Positions 33,801-43,141 of a stretch of DNA of 46,370 nucleotides are shown here, piece by piece. Each line of letters begins with the position of its first letter. Positions within the stretch are counted from its first letter, which is position 1. The notes beneath the pieces are model-generated. The model made no database searches. It saw only the letters and a list, made by a program, of their open reading frames with translations, and had not been told where the DNA came from. The position numbers and the translations under genes were made by a program. The stretch comes from Verrucomicrobiales bacterium (lineage in GTDB: Bacteria; Verrucomicrobiota; Verrucomicrobiia; Limisphaerales; UBA11320). Location of the stretch: contig JAEUHE010000226.1 of the NCBI GenBank assembly GCA_016793885.1, forward strand, positions 1 to 46,370. Reading direction: 5' to 3'.

Positions 33801-34543
33801 AACGCCTAATTCCGATTCTGTCGCTGTGGGCCCTCGTCAGCCTCGTCTCCGCCAGCGCGCAGCATGCGGGGGACATTCTCATTGGACAGACGGCAACGAG
33901 GACTTTGGTGGCGATGAACGTTCCCGTCCGCACACTCTTTCTGTCTCCGGTGTCGTCTGGCCCGTTCCGCGGTTGGTCCAGCACGGGCTTGGGCTTTGAC
34001 GGAGTCGTGGAAGCGGATCCGGTAACCCTTCTCCAACCGCTCTCGAGCGGGGCCAATGTGTTTCTCGAGGTGGTGGCGATCGATGCCGGGCTGTCGTTGC
34101 GGTCGTTCACCGCGCCGGCGGCTGTGTTTGCCGACGATGCTGGGGAGCGACTGCGTGTTGGTGCCACGGGAAACCTCCACAACCATCCTATCCTCTTCAT
34201 TGACAGCACGGTGGTGGGGGAGGGGTTTATCGGTAAGCGCAGGGTCGTCTTTCGACTCGTCGACACGGGCACGGCTGGACTTCTTTCGTCACCCGAATAC
34301 ACGGTGACCCTTGCCCCGGTCCTGCCCACCCGTTTGGAGTTACGGCTCTCAACCGACGGCGGCATGGTCTCGTTTGAAACCCTTGAAGGATTGGCTTACG
34401 AGCTTCAAAGCGCCACCAGCCCAACCGGACCGTGGGCCGCCCAAGGTAGCCCACTTTCCGGCAGCGGAACGCCAGCGCTGCTGAGTGTCGACGTGACCTC
34501 CGGCCATCGCTACTTCCGTGTCCGCTCCTTTCCCGACAACTGA
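33797..34543 (+). CDS. Secreted protein of unknown function
   Basis: This 248-residue exported protein has a signal peptide (residues 1-21, ending SASAQ) and a middle beta-rich domain I cannot name (HAGDILIGQTATRTLVAM, FLEVVAIDAGLSLRSF, LHNHPILFIDST). The C-terminal 70 residues are a clear copy of the shared module (GLAYELQSATSPTGPWAAQG to HRYFRVRSF). The middle domain resembles that of the preceding gene in size and in its placement of His residues (LHNHP against IHTHF), so the two may be distant paralogs. Start and stop are coupled to the previous gene by 4 bases; the giant follows after 51 nt. Confidence 0.75.
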   Translation: MKRLIPILSLWALVSLVSASAQHAGDILIGQTATRTLVAMNVPVRTLFLSPVSSGPFRGWSSTGLGFDGVVEADPVTLLQPLSSGANVFLEVVAIDAGLSLRSFTAPAAVFADDAGERLRVGATGNLHNHPILFIDSTVVGEGFIGKRRVVFRLVDTGTAGLLSSPEYTVTLAPVLPTRLELRLSTDGGMVSFETLEGLAYELQSATSPTGPWAAQGSPLSGSGTPALLSVDVTSGHRYFRVRSFPDN

Positions 34544-34594
34544 CGACCCCTATTTTACTCAACTGAATCCATAACCCAACCACCCAAATCAGAT

Positions 34595-37500
34595 ATGAAG
34601 TATCGAGATCAGCAAACCTCCCAGCGTGGACTCCCTAGGATGGGCTCCGAGAATCCCTCGTTTCCTCAGTCCATCCTGACTCGGACCTTAGTCAACGCGC
34701 GCCGCCCCTGGCTGTGCCTGCTGCTGTTGTTGTGCGCCACGTTCGTCCCGTCGACCCGCGCGACGGATTATTCCTATGTCAAAGTGGGTAACCCGGCTCA
34801 AACTGGTGGGTTTGCCAATGCGATGGACAATCGGGGTCGCGTAGCCACCACCAGCCTAATTCGTTCGTATCTCTTTGCCGACAACTTTTTCGGGAACTAC
34901 GTGGAGATCACCCATGTCAATGTCGCCACGAGCAATCCCGGGCTGGTTGCCCAGGGCCTGAATGACGCGGGGGACTTGGTCGGACGTTATAGAACCAATG
35001 GCGCTCCGGCCAACCAGACGCGTGGCTTCATTCGGCGGGCTGACGGCACCATCGAGCCCTTTGACTATCCAGGAGTCGCCAGCACGTCGATTTCCGAAAT
35101 TAACAATCTCGGGCATCTCGTCGGCGAAACGCGCAGCGACCTCACCGCCTTCGGGTTAATCCGAGGCTTCGTTCACACCAACGGTGTCTCCGCCGAGATC
35201 CACTTTCCCGGCGCTGTGTTGACCCGTGCCTACGGGATCAATGACGCCGGGGACATCGTTGGGCACTATCAGCTGGAGGACGCGGTCAACCGGCCGTACT
35301 TGCTCCGCAATGGGGTGTACTCGCAGATTGTCCCGCTCAATCCTCCGGGCGGCCTCGCCTCGGGGATCGCCTTTTCCATCAGCGACAACGGCCTGGTGCT
35401 CGGCACCTATCGGGATCTAGCCAATGTTTCCAGGACTTGGGTAATGCGGGCGGACTTCTCCTTCGAGTATCCGGTGCTGCCTGGAACCGGTCGGGTCATC
35501 AACAACGCCGGTCAGATTTCTGGCTCCTACGCCGATGTTACCAATTCCAACACGACGACCCCGTTTGTAGCAACGCCGTTCGCGGCTACCGGTTACCTGG
35601 TTCCATTCTCCCTGCCGTTGGCTGTTGGCGGCGCGCTCAGCGGCGTCTCGAGTCTTTCACCGGCTGACTTGGATGGGGACGGTGATCTGGACGTGCTGGC
35701 CGGTGCCTACGGTGCCAATCGGATTAGTTGGTATTCCAACCTCGGAGGCGGTGCGTTTGGCGACGAACAGGTGATCGACGGTGCGGCGGACAGTGTTTGG
35801 TTCAGCAAGGCTGGAGACCTGGACGGCGACGGTGACATGGATGCCTTGGGCGGCATGTATTCGGGTACGCTCGCGTGGTACGAGAACAGCGGTTCCGGAG
35901 CGTTCAGCAAGCACGTGCTCGACACCAACAATATTGGGCCGTGGTTGGAAATCGCCGACCTCGATGATGACGGACGAGTGGATGTTCTCGCAGCACCCGA
36001 CGGCGGCTCGGACGTGATCCTGTATCGCGGACTCACCAACGGGTTCGCGGCCGGCACCGTTCTTGTTTCCGGCTTTGGCGGGATTGGCGGCGTGTTCGTC
36101 CGCGACATCAACGGCGATGGGCTTCGCGACCTGATCCTAGGTGACTATCGCAACGACATGATAGTTTGGTATCTGAACCAAGGCGGCGGCGTGCTAGGAC
36201 CGAAACAGACAATGGCGGCTGGGGACGGAGGAGGAGTGGATCGCGTCATCGACTTGGATGGGGACGGCCTTCTGGATATTGTCTCGCTCGAGTATGTTGC
36301 CGAGGAGGTGTCGTGGTATCGAAATCAGGGCGGCGCCGCCTTCGGCCCGCGCCAGGTTCTTCCCTTCAATGTGTCTGGTCCATATGCGGTCACCGTGGAT
36401 GACTATGACGCGGATGGTGATCTCGACGTGGCAGTCGCCACTTATAGCAATGCGCCAGACTTCTACTGGAGCGCCAATCAGCGGAACGGCGTCTTCGGCG
36501 CCCCGTTGCTCATTTCGAAATCGCTTGGGCAGGTCAGTATGTTGACATCGGCGGACTTCGATGGCGACGGCGACAAGGATATCGCCGCAGCGAGTTTCTC
36601 TGGTGGGCAGGTTTTTCTGTTCAAGAATCAGCGCGGTTCTAGCGCCAACGTCGTGGTGCCTCCGGCGGACGGCAAGTATCTGCTCGGCCAGTATCTGGAT
36701 ACCACGTTGTATTTCGGCTTTCCCGTCGTGGTCAGTGGCACGCCCCAAATTGATCTTCAGGTCGGGACCCAGCTGATCACGGTCGACTATCTCGCGGGTT
36801 CCGGAACACCTTCACTGACCTTCCGCTACACGATCACTGAATCCGATGCGGACGCTGATGGCGTGGCCCTGGTTTCCAGTGCCGTTCGGCTGAACGGTGG
36901 AACAATTCTCGATCCATACGAAGGTGCGGCGAATCTTAGCCTCACCCCCGAGACCTGGAGAAAGGTGGTGGTCTCAGGTTCTGCACCCTTTGTGGCGTCC
37001 TTGCAGCGTTCGGGAGCGACGCCGACCGATGCTGATGAAGTCTCCTTCGTCATCACGTTCAATGAGCCGGTGGACGGTTTTGACACGGCAGATTTAGGCA
37101 TTGTGGCATCGAGTGCCATCACCGGAGCGACGGTAAGCGAAGTGTCCGGAAGCGGGGCCATCTACTCGGTCCGCGTGCGTACCGGTTCGGGAAGCGGCAC
37201 CATCGGACTGACCCTTCTTCCCGAGGCAAGTCTGACCGACGCCAATGGCGTAGCGCTCGGGAGCGGGTTCGAAGGCGGCGAGGTTTTCACATTACTGCGC
37301 GGGCCAGCGCGGACCATCACGACTTTCTATCCATCGGGCCACGGCGATATCGCGGTTGGTTACGAGTCGAACAGGTGGAACGTGGTGATCGACAGCGACA
37401 ACTTCGGCGTCCATGACCCTCAGGAGGTTTTGATTTACGGGGGGGCAGAGGGGTTATCCGCTCGAGGCAGCAGTTCGCAATTCGATTTCCTTGGGGTCGG

Positions 37501-40500
37501 AGCGGGGCAACCCCTCTACGTGTGGCCAGACAATGGTGCCATTCCCACTCTCCCGGAGCTCGGCGTCGGCGGCGAAGGCATTCCGGGCGGCACTGCTGCG
37601 GCCTATTTCAACTCCGATCCCCGTGTGAATGCCAGCGGTCCATGGGTCCATGTGCGACTTGCCGGAGTGCGCGCCCCGGAAGGAGCCCATCTCTCGGTTT
37701 ATACCGTCTCGCCTTTGGGCAGTCCCGTGGTCTGGTGGGCCACTTCTGACGGAATTTCCTCGAAGGACACGCTCGCCATCCTCGAAGGGAGCCATCAACA
37801 TTTCAACTTCGCCTTCACGAAGCCCGGCATCTACGAAGCTGATATCATCGTATCCGGCTATCGCGACGCGAATGGAAACGGGGTCTACGAATCTGGTAAG
37901 GATCCCTACATTGAGAGCGGAGTTGAAACGATTTACTTCGCGATCGATCTTCCATCGGGGATGCAGCCCTACATTGTTCCGCCAGGTATGAGCGGGCGTC
38001 GGCCGATGCCTGCATTCACGTTCGAGACCGTGGACATCGATGGCGGCACGGAGACGTTGCTCTCTGACATTCGCAATGACGGCACGCTGGTTGGACGATA
38101 CAAGGACAGCAGCGGCATCAGTCAGGGGTTCATTCAGGAGGGCAGCCAACGAACCGTGTTCAATGTGACCGGGACGACGGCCACGTTCCCCGGAGGAATC
38201 GACAGCTTTGGCCGGGTGGCCGGGTTTTACCGCAACGCCACGAATCCGGAGATCCAGCACGGGTTCATCCGTGAGACGAATGGCGCCATCACCACCATCG
38301 ACGGTCCGGACCAGACGTTCACCTATGCCTGGCGTATCAACGACGCGGGGCAGGTCAACGGCTACTGGTTCGAGGATCCGTTCTTCATCCGGTCGTTTCG
38401 CCGAGCTACCAATGGCACACTGACGACCAATCTTTTTGTGGGTTCGCCGGTGGGCACGGTTACGCGGGGCATGAATGAGGCCGGGGACATGACCGGTTGG
38501 AAATGGAACGAGAGCTTTACACTGCAAGGCGTGATCTTTGCGGGCGACATGACGAATGTCTTCACGGTAGCGGGCTGGGAACACACATTGCCGGGCGATA
38601 TCAACAACCTGGGCGAGATTGCCGGTACGGTGAACAACGGGTTCACCAACACGGCTGGCTTCTTCCGGCGGGCCAACGGCGATACAGTCGTCTTCAGCCC
38701 GCCTGGGGCGGTTGAGGTCGAAGTGTTCGGTCTGAATGATCTGGGCCAGGTCGTCGGAGAATACGCGGACGCGGGCGGCAGTCGCCTTGGCTTCATCGCA
38801 CGTCCGGCGGTCAAGTTGTCGAGCGGACACACGGACATCGGCATCGCCTTCGAGGAGGGTGCGTTTGACCTGCACATTCACGACGAGGAGACGGACACGG
38901 AATATGCGCCGGGCGGCGCGGTGCTGTGTGTGGGGGAACCTGCGGAGCAGCCGATTCCGGATACGGCGGCCTTTAGTTTTCTCGGGCAGCCAGGGTACTC
39001 GACCTGGGTTCTGCCGGCGGTGGAGGACGAGAGACTGCTCTTCCTCGGCTTCGCAGCGGAGGAGATCGAGGCTGGCGTGTTCGTCGGCGACATGCTGCGC
39101 ATGGAACTGGTCAGCGTCCAGGGCGCGGGTGATTTTGCAGTGTATTCGGTGGATGGATTCGGAAATCCAGTTGTGCACATGAACAGTGCCGACGGCATTC
39201 GGGCGGCGGATTTCTTCCAGGTCTTTGCGGGCGGACACACGGATCTGAACTGGGCTTTCAGTGCGCCTGGCACGTATCGCATCGGTTTCCAGGTGCGAGG
39301 GAGGTTGGTCGCTGGGAATCAGGAGGTACAGAGCGACGTGGTGTACTACACCTTCACTGTGCCTGCGCCTCGCCTGTCCCAGCCTCCGCAACCGGATGAC
39401 AGCTTCGTCTATAAGGTGATCGACCTCGGGACGTTTGGCGGCACGGAATTCAACACGGCGATCGATGTGAACAACGCTGGCGTGGTGGTGGGAGGCTCCA
39501 GCCTGTCGAACAACATTGACCATCCCATTTTCCTCTGGGAGGACGGACACCTTAAGAACCTTGGTTTGTTCGGTGGCCGGACGGCCGGCGCCGATGCCAT
39601 CAGTGAAACGGGTTGGATAGTGGGCACCACGACGACTCCAGCCGGCGATTTTGAACCCTATGTCCCCTATCGCCTCGGCACTAACCTCCTCTTCGAGCCC
39701 ATCCCCCTGATTCTCGGTGCCCAGAACGGATCGGCCCAGGATGTGGACGACAATGGAACCACGGTTGGCACGCTTGATCTGCCCGACTCCTCCATGCGGG
39801 CGTTCCTATCCTTCACGAACGCCCCAACGATTGACCTCGGCACCTTCGGAGGAAGTTCCAGCGGCGCGGAAGGCATCAATAACTCCGGCGTCATTGTCGG
39901 CTGGGCGCAGTTGAGCAACGGGGAGACGCGCGCGTTCCGTCATGTCGGCACCGGGCCGTTGAACGTGGCGACCGATGATCTCGGTACGCTCGGCGGCAAC
40001 AACAGCCGCGCTTTCGCCGTCAGTGAGGCGGGCAAGGTCGTGGGCCGTTCCCGGACCACGAGCGGAGTTCAACACGCCTTTCTTTGGGAACAGGGCGCGG
40101 GCATGATCGACCTTGGTTCGCTGGGTGGCGACAATACCTACGCCTTTGGCATCAGTACCAACGATGTCGTGACCGGTTGGGGAAATCTTGTCCCCGGCGG
40201 CGACCCCACGCACGGTTGGGTGTGGACGTCCGCCACCGGGATGCGTGATCTGAACACGTTGATACCCTTTGGAACCGGCCTCGAAGTGACGGTGGCCTAC
40301 GGAGTAAACGAACCCGGCTGGATCGCCGGCGGCGCCACACGCCTGTCCGATGGCTCCTCGCGTTCCGTTCTGCTCAAGCCCGCCACGCGCCTGAAGAGGG
40401 GCCATACCGACATCGGGCTGGTTTTTGAAGGCGGCGCGTTTGCGTTCGAGGTCCACGCGGAGGACACGGACACCGAGTATTCACCGGACGCGGCCGTGCT

Positions 40501-41164
40501 CAACCTGCCGCCGCTGACGCAGAGGGTGGTTCCAACAAACACGGCGTTTGCGTTTCTCGGCCCGGTGGGGACGCCCGTGTGGGTGCTGCCTGGCGTCGAG
40601 AATCCCAAACTGCTCTTCCTCGGCCTCGCGGCTGAGGAGATTGAGAAGGGCCTCTTCGTGAACGACGAACTGCGCTTCACCCTGAAGGGGGTCGAAGGTC
40701 CTGGGCATTTCGCGCTCTACAGTATCGACGGCTTCGGTGTCCCGCAGGTCCACATGAACAGCGGAGACGGCATTACGGCCGCCGACGTGAAGTCCATCCT
40801 CGCCCGCAGCCACGAGGACTTCAACTGGTCCTTCACCGCGCCCGGCTTGTATCGGGTGAAATTCCAAGCGAGCGGCACCCTGGTGGCGGGCAGCCGGTTG
40901 ATCGAGAGCCGGGAGGTCGAGTACTGCTTCGAGGTCATCGGCATCGAGAGCCGGCTGGCCATCGCTCGGAGCGGCGGCAACGTCACGATCAGCTTCGTCA
41001 CGCAAGACGGCCTGACCTATCACCTTGAGTCTGCCCCAGCCGTCACTGGCCCGTGGACCGATGAAGGCGCCGCCTTCCTCGGCACCGGACGTCTGAAAGA
41101 AATCAGCGTGCCTGCCGGTGGCGGGCGCGCTTTCTTCCGCGTCAACGCCGGGGTCCGGGACTGA
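34595..41164 (+). CDS. Giant secreted mosaic protein: HAF, FG-GAP and choice-of-anchor-M
   Basis: This 2189-residue exported protein has a signal segment near 37-56. In order I see HAF-like repeats (about 57-325, with INDAGDIVGHY-type units); FG-GAP/VCBS calcium repeats (about 350-680, ADLDGDGDLDVLAGAYG and similar); two Ig-like or cadherin-like domains (690-905); a choice-of-anchor-M domain (914-1118); HAF repeats (1141-1406); a second such domain (1409-1592); HAF repeats with DLGTFGG units (1604-1928); a third such domain (1932-2117); and the shared C-terminal module ending GGRAFFRVNAG. The motif HQHFNF is present in the first domain, but the second and third read HTDLNW and HEDFNW. It ends the plus-strand run and is followed by a terminator-like hairpin. 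No known sorting signal is visible. Confidence 0.88.
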   Translation: MKYRDQQTSQRGLPRMGSENPSFPQSILTRTLVNARRPWLCLLLLLCATFVPSTRATDYSYVKVGNPAQTGGFANAMDNRGRVATTSLIRSYLFADNFFGNYVEITHVNVATSNPGLVAQGLNDAGDLVGRYRTNGAPANQTRGFIRRADGTIEPFDYPGVASTSISEINNLGHLVGETRSDLTAFGLIRGFVHTNGVSAEIHFPGAVLTRAYGINDAGDIVGHYQLEDAVNRPYLLRNGVYSQIVPLNPPGGLASGIAFSISDNGLVLGTYRDLANVSRTWVMRADFSFEYPVLPGTGRVINNAGQISGSYADVTNSNTTTPFVATPFAATGYLVPFSLPLAVGGALSGVSSLSPADLDGDGDLDVLAGAYGANRISWYSNLGGGAFGDEQVIDGAADSVWFSKAGDLDGDGDMDALGGMYSGTLAWYENSGSGAFSKHVLDTNNIGPWLEIADLDDDGRVDVLAAPDGGSDVILYRGLTNGFAAGTVLVSGFGGIGGVFVRDINGDGLRDLILGDYRNDMIVWYLNQGGGVLGPKQTMAAGDGGGVDRVIDLDGDGLLDIVSLEYVAEEVSWYRNQGGAAFGPRQVLPFNVSGPYAVTVDDYDADGDLDVAVATYSNAPDFYWSANQRNGVFGAPLLISKSLGQVSMLTSADFDGDGDKDIAAASFSGGQVFLFKNQRGSSANVVVPPADGKYLLGQYLDTTLYFGFPVVVSGTPQIDLQVGTQLITVDYLAGSGTPSLTFRYTITESDADADGVALVSSAVRLNGGTILDPYEGAANLSLTPETWRKVVVSGSAPFVASLQRSGATPTDADEVSFVITFNEPVDGFDTADLGIVASSAITGATVSEVSGSGAIYSVRVRTGSGSGTIGLTLLPEASLTDANGVALGSGFEGGEVFTLLRGPARTITTFYPSGHGDIAVGYESNRWNVVIDSDNFGVHDPQEVLIYGGAEGLSARGSSSQFDFLGVGAGQPLYVWPDNGAIPTLPELGVGGEGIPGGTAAAYFNSDPRVNASGPWVHVRLAGVRAPEGAHLSVYTVSPLGSPVVWWATSDGISSKDTLAILEGSHQHFNFAFTKPGIYEADIIVSGYRDANGNGVYESGKDPYIESGVETIYFAIDLPSGMQPYIVPPGMSGRRPMPAFTFETVDIDGGTETLLSDIRNDGTLVGRYKDSSGISQGFIQEGSQRTVFNVTGTTATFPGGIDSFGRVAGFYRNATNPEIQHGFIRETNGAITTIDGPDQTFTYAWRINDAGQVNGYWFEDPFFIRSFRRATNGTLTTNLFVGSPVGTVTRGMNEAGDMTGWKWNESFTLQGVIFAGDMTNVFTVAGWEHTLPGDINNLGEIAGTVNNGFTNTAGFFRRANGDTVVFSPPGAVEVEVFGLNDLGQVVGEYADAGGSRLGFIARPAVKLSSGHTDIGIAFEEGAFDLHIHDEETDTEYAPGGAVLCVGEPAEQPIPDTAAFSFLGQPGYSTWVLPAVEDERLLFLGFAAEEIEAGVFVGDMLRMELVSVQGAGDFAVYSVDGFGNPVVHMNSADGIRAADFFQVFAGGHTDLNWAFSAPGTYRIGFQVRGRLVAGNQEVQSDVVYYTFTVPAPRLSQPPQPDDSFVYKVIDLGTFGGTEFNTAIDVNNAGVVVGGSSLSNNIDHPIFLWEDGHLKNLGLFGGRTAGADAISETGWIVGTTTTPAGDFEPYVPYRLGTNLLFEPIPLILGAQNGSAQDVDDNGTTVGTLDLPDSSMRAFLSFTNAPTIDLGTFGGSSSGAEGINNSGVIVGWAQLSNGETRAFRHVGTGPLNVATDDLGTLGGNNSRAFAVSEAGKVVGRSRTTSGVQHAFLWEQGAGMIDLGSLGGDNTYAFGISTNDVVTGWGNLVPGGDPTHGWVWTSATGMRDLNTLIPFGTGLEVTVAYGVNEPGWIAGGATRLSDGSSRSVLLKPATRLKRGHTDIGLVFEGGAFAFEVHAEDTDTEYSPDAAVLNLPPLTQRVVPTNTAFAFLGPVGTPVWVLPGVENPKLLFLGLAAEEIEKGLFVNDELRFTLKGVEGPGHFALYSIDGFGVPQVHMNSGDGITAADVKSILARSHEDFNWSFTAPGLYRVKFQASGTLVAGSRLIESREVEYCFEVIGIESRLAIARSGGNVTISFVTQDGLTYHLESAPAVTGPWTDEGAAFLGTGRLKEISVPAGGGRAFFRVNAGVRD

Positions 41165-41176
41165 GATTCCGATTAG

Positions 41177-41207
41177 ACCCGCCTGCGCTGCCAACGCGCA
41201 GGCGGGT
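41177..41207 (+). terminator. Terminator-like hairpin after the giant gene
   Basis: A 12-bp perfect stem (41177-41188 with 41196-41207) and 7-nt loop lie 13 nt after the stop codon of the giant gene. Only two T residues follow, so it may stall polymerase or protect the mRNA end rather than end transcription alone. It also lies beyond the end of the convergent gene at 41294. Confidence 0.65.
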
Positions 41208-41293
41208 TGTGGAGAATCTCACTCACAGCGGCCATGCTCATCCTTTCCGGAGCCATTGACACCTTGTTGGGACCAACGATTCTGGTGGAGCCG

Positions 41294-42346
41294 CTATTTT
41301 AGCTGTGAGGTCGCCTCGGGCGGGTGCTCGGCGGCCGAGGCGTGAGGTCTATCGGCCTCGAATGGGCGCCCTGCTTCGACATCCGCGATGCGCTGTTTGA
41401 TCTGGTCCGGGCTGATCGCCAAAGGTAGTGCGGTGTTCAGCCAGTACAAACTTCGTTCGCGGTTGTTCTCCTTCGATTCGAGCCGGGCGAGATTCAACAA
41501 AATCTGAGAGGAGAGAAACCGGTTCTGCACCTCCGGATCCTTGCCGCTTTCCTGCTTTTGCCAGAGCTTCCAGCTATGCTCCCAAATATTGCGTGCCCGC
41601 GCTGGGTCGTTCGCATCGAAACGGCAGCGTCCCAGTTCGAACAGAATTTCCGCACTCTCGGGATTCGCCTGCATGCCCTCGCGGAGAAAGATCTCCGCTT
41701 CTCGATGCTTGTTGATCCGCCTCAGCCAATACGCGCCCACAGTGTAGGTCTCGATGAGATTCGGATCCAGCCGGGAGCTGAGCTTGAGCCAGGGCAAAAT
41801 TTCCCTTTCCGTCCCGCTCGAGTCGGCTTCGGAATCCTTTTCATGGTGGTCATGTTGATGGTCATGATCATGGTCATGGTCATGATCGTGATTGTGGGCT
41901 TGGTGGTTCTGAGCCGCGCCGGGGCTATCTTCTCCAAGGTGGGTGTGGACGGAGGGGAAATGTTTCCGACTGTGCTTGTCAATCCAGCCGCTGGCCTCGC
42001 CCAGGAAGTCCTCTTCGTCCCCGGTGTTCTTGCCTTCCTGTACCCCGGCATCTTCGGCAATATGCGGTGTTTGATGCGACTGCCTATTGTCAAAGATGGT
42101 AGGGTAGAAGCCGCTGTGAAAGTAGGCATCCGCCTTGATGTAGAAGTGATTGGCGAAGAGCTTTCTCCCTTCGCCCAGGACGCCGGTAAGCGGGTCGTCC
42201 CGATGAGGGTTCATCTTCTGGAGTTCCTCGTGGTGTGGGTGCACCAGACTCGCCAAGCACACTGCTCCCGAAAAGAGAATGGAGGCTCCGGCCACGCCTC
42301 GGGAACTGTCACGGTCGGAAGTTGTTGTCGGCTGGGAGGGTTTCAT
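41294..42346 (-). CDS. TPR-like protein with His/Asp metal-binding tract
   Basis: This 350-residue protein has an N-terminal hydrophobic segment (about residues 17-35), so it is exported or membrane-anchored. Residues 56-80 (VLGEGRKLFANHFYIKADAY) resemble the helical protein at 14286-15713. A tract at 151-169 alternates His with Asp (HNHDHDHDHDHDHQHDHH), a classic sign of Zn/Ni/Co binding. C-terminal TPR-type helices follow (185-325: RINKHREAEIFLREGMQANP, LLNLARLESKENNRERSL). It is the last gene of the ATPase-permease-TPR set starting at 43908 and probably acts outside the membrane with that exporter. The His tract fits a metal theme for the whole island. Confidence 0.82.
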   Translation of the reverse strand: MKPSQPTTTSDRDSSRGVAGASILFSGAVCLASLVHPHHEELQKMNPHRDDPLTGVLGEGRKLFANHFYIKADAYFHSGFYPTIFDNRQSHQTPHIAEDAGVQEGKNTGDEEDFLGEASGWIDKHSRKHFPSVHTHLGEDSPGAAQNHQAHNHDHDHDHDHDHQHDHHEKDSEADSSGTEREILPWLKLSSRLDPNLIETYTVGAYWLRRINKHREAEIFLREGMQANPESAEILFELGRCRFDANDPARARNIWEHSWKLWQKQESGKDPEVQNRFLSSQILLNLARLESKENNRERSLYWLNTALPLAISPDQIKQRIADVEAGRPFEADRPHASAAEHPPEATSQLK

Positions 42347-42364
42347 AATCGTCCCTAGTTCAGT

Positions 42365-43141
42365 TTAGTTAAGGGGCATACGACGGAACCTGAGCCAAGC
42401 CAGCACCAGGAACAGGCTTCCGTAGGCCGCTCCGTAGAGAGTGTCGGTCAGTATGACTCCCCAGTTGATGACCGGCCAGCTGTGCACGATGAGATCCCTC
42501 ACATCGTACCATTCGAGGTGGGGGACCGCGAAGTACATGAAGTCCAGAACGTTTCCAGCCACGCCGCCGGTCTTTACCGCCACTTTGTGGAGGTGCCGAC
42601 CCAAGATCAGCACGGTTGTGACGGCGACGAACATGATCGTGGAATTCGAGGAAACCGCGGTGAAGAACACCGATCCGAACAGGGTGAGTGCCACCACGAT
42701 TCCACAGAAGACGCAGTGAAGCCAGTAAGCCTGGAAGTAGTTCGCCAACGGCCAGGTTCCGTCCCTGGCTCCGTTAACCAGGCAGAAAAATGCGTAGAAG
42801 GCCGTGAGTGAAATGCCGCAGGCCGCCCAGCAGCCGAAGAACTTTCCCAGAATGACCTGGCCCCGGGTCACGGGCTTGGCCAGCAGGGGGAACAAGGTGC
42901 GGCTCTCCTTTTCGGACGGGATTTGACGCGCCGCCGTGGTGATGGAGATAATGATGGAGCTGATCCAAATCAGTGTGAGACATATCTCACGAAGATACCG
43001 CACGATCTTCGGGTCACCAAACAGGTCCACTGAAGCCAGCAACAGAGTGATCAGCCCGGTCAGGAACAGCAGGACATAGACGTCCTTGCGTCGGATCATC
43101 TCGAGAATTACGACGCCAGCAATTGCGAGGATGGTGTGCAT
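42365..43141 (-). CDS. ABC-2 type permease
   Basis: This 258-residue membrane protein has about six hydrophobic helices. It carries the cytoplasmic motif IPSEKESRTLFPLLAKPVTR near residue 74, shared with the permeases at 15710-17092 and 24320-25288. It lacks the large outer domain of the first of these. Its start lies inside the end of the ATPase gene (34-nt overlap) and the TPR gene follows after 18 nt, so the three form one unit. Substrate unknown; a metal- or envelope-linked role is inferred from the His-tract partner. Confidence 0.88.
   Translation of the reverse strand: MHTILAIAGVVILEMIRRKDVYVLLFLTGLITLLLASVDLFGDPKIVRYLREICLTLIWISSIIISITTAARQIPSEKESRTLFPLLAKPVTRGQVILGKFFGCWAACGISLTAFYAFFCLVNGARDGTWPLANYFQAYWLHCVFCGIVVALTLFGSVFFTAVSSNSTIMFVAVTTVLILGRHLHKVAVKTGGVAGNVLDFMYFAVPHLEWYDVRDLIVHSWPVINWGVILTDTLYGAAYGSLFLVLAWLRFRRMPLN

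Noticed and set aside
37454..39550. 698-codon open frame on the minus strand
   Set aside because: It lies wholly antisense to the giant secreted protein, whose repeats and domains are clear; the antisense product has no recognisable features.
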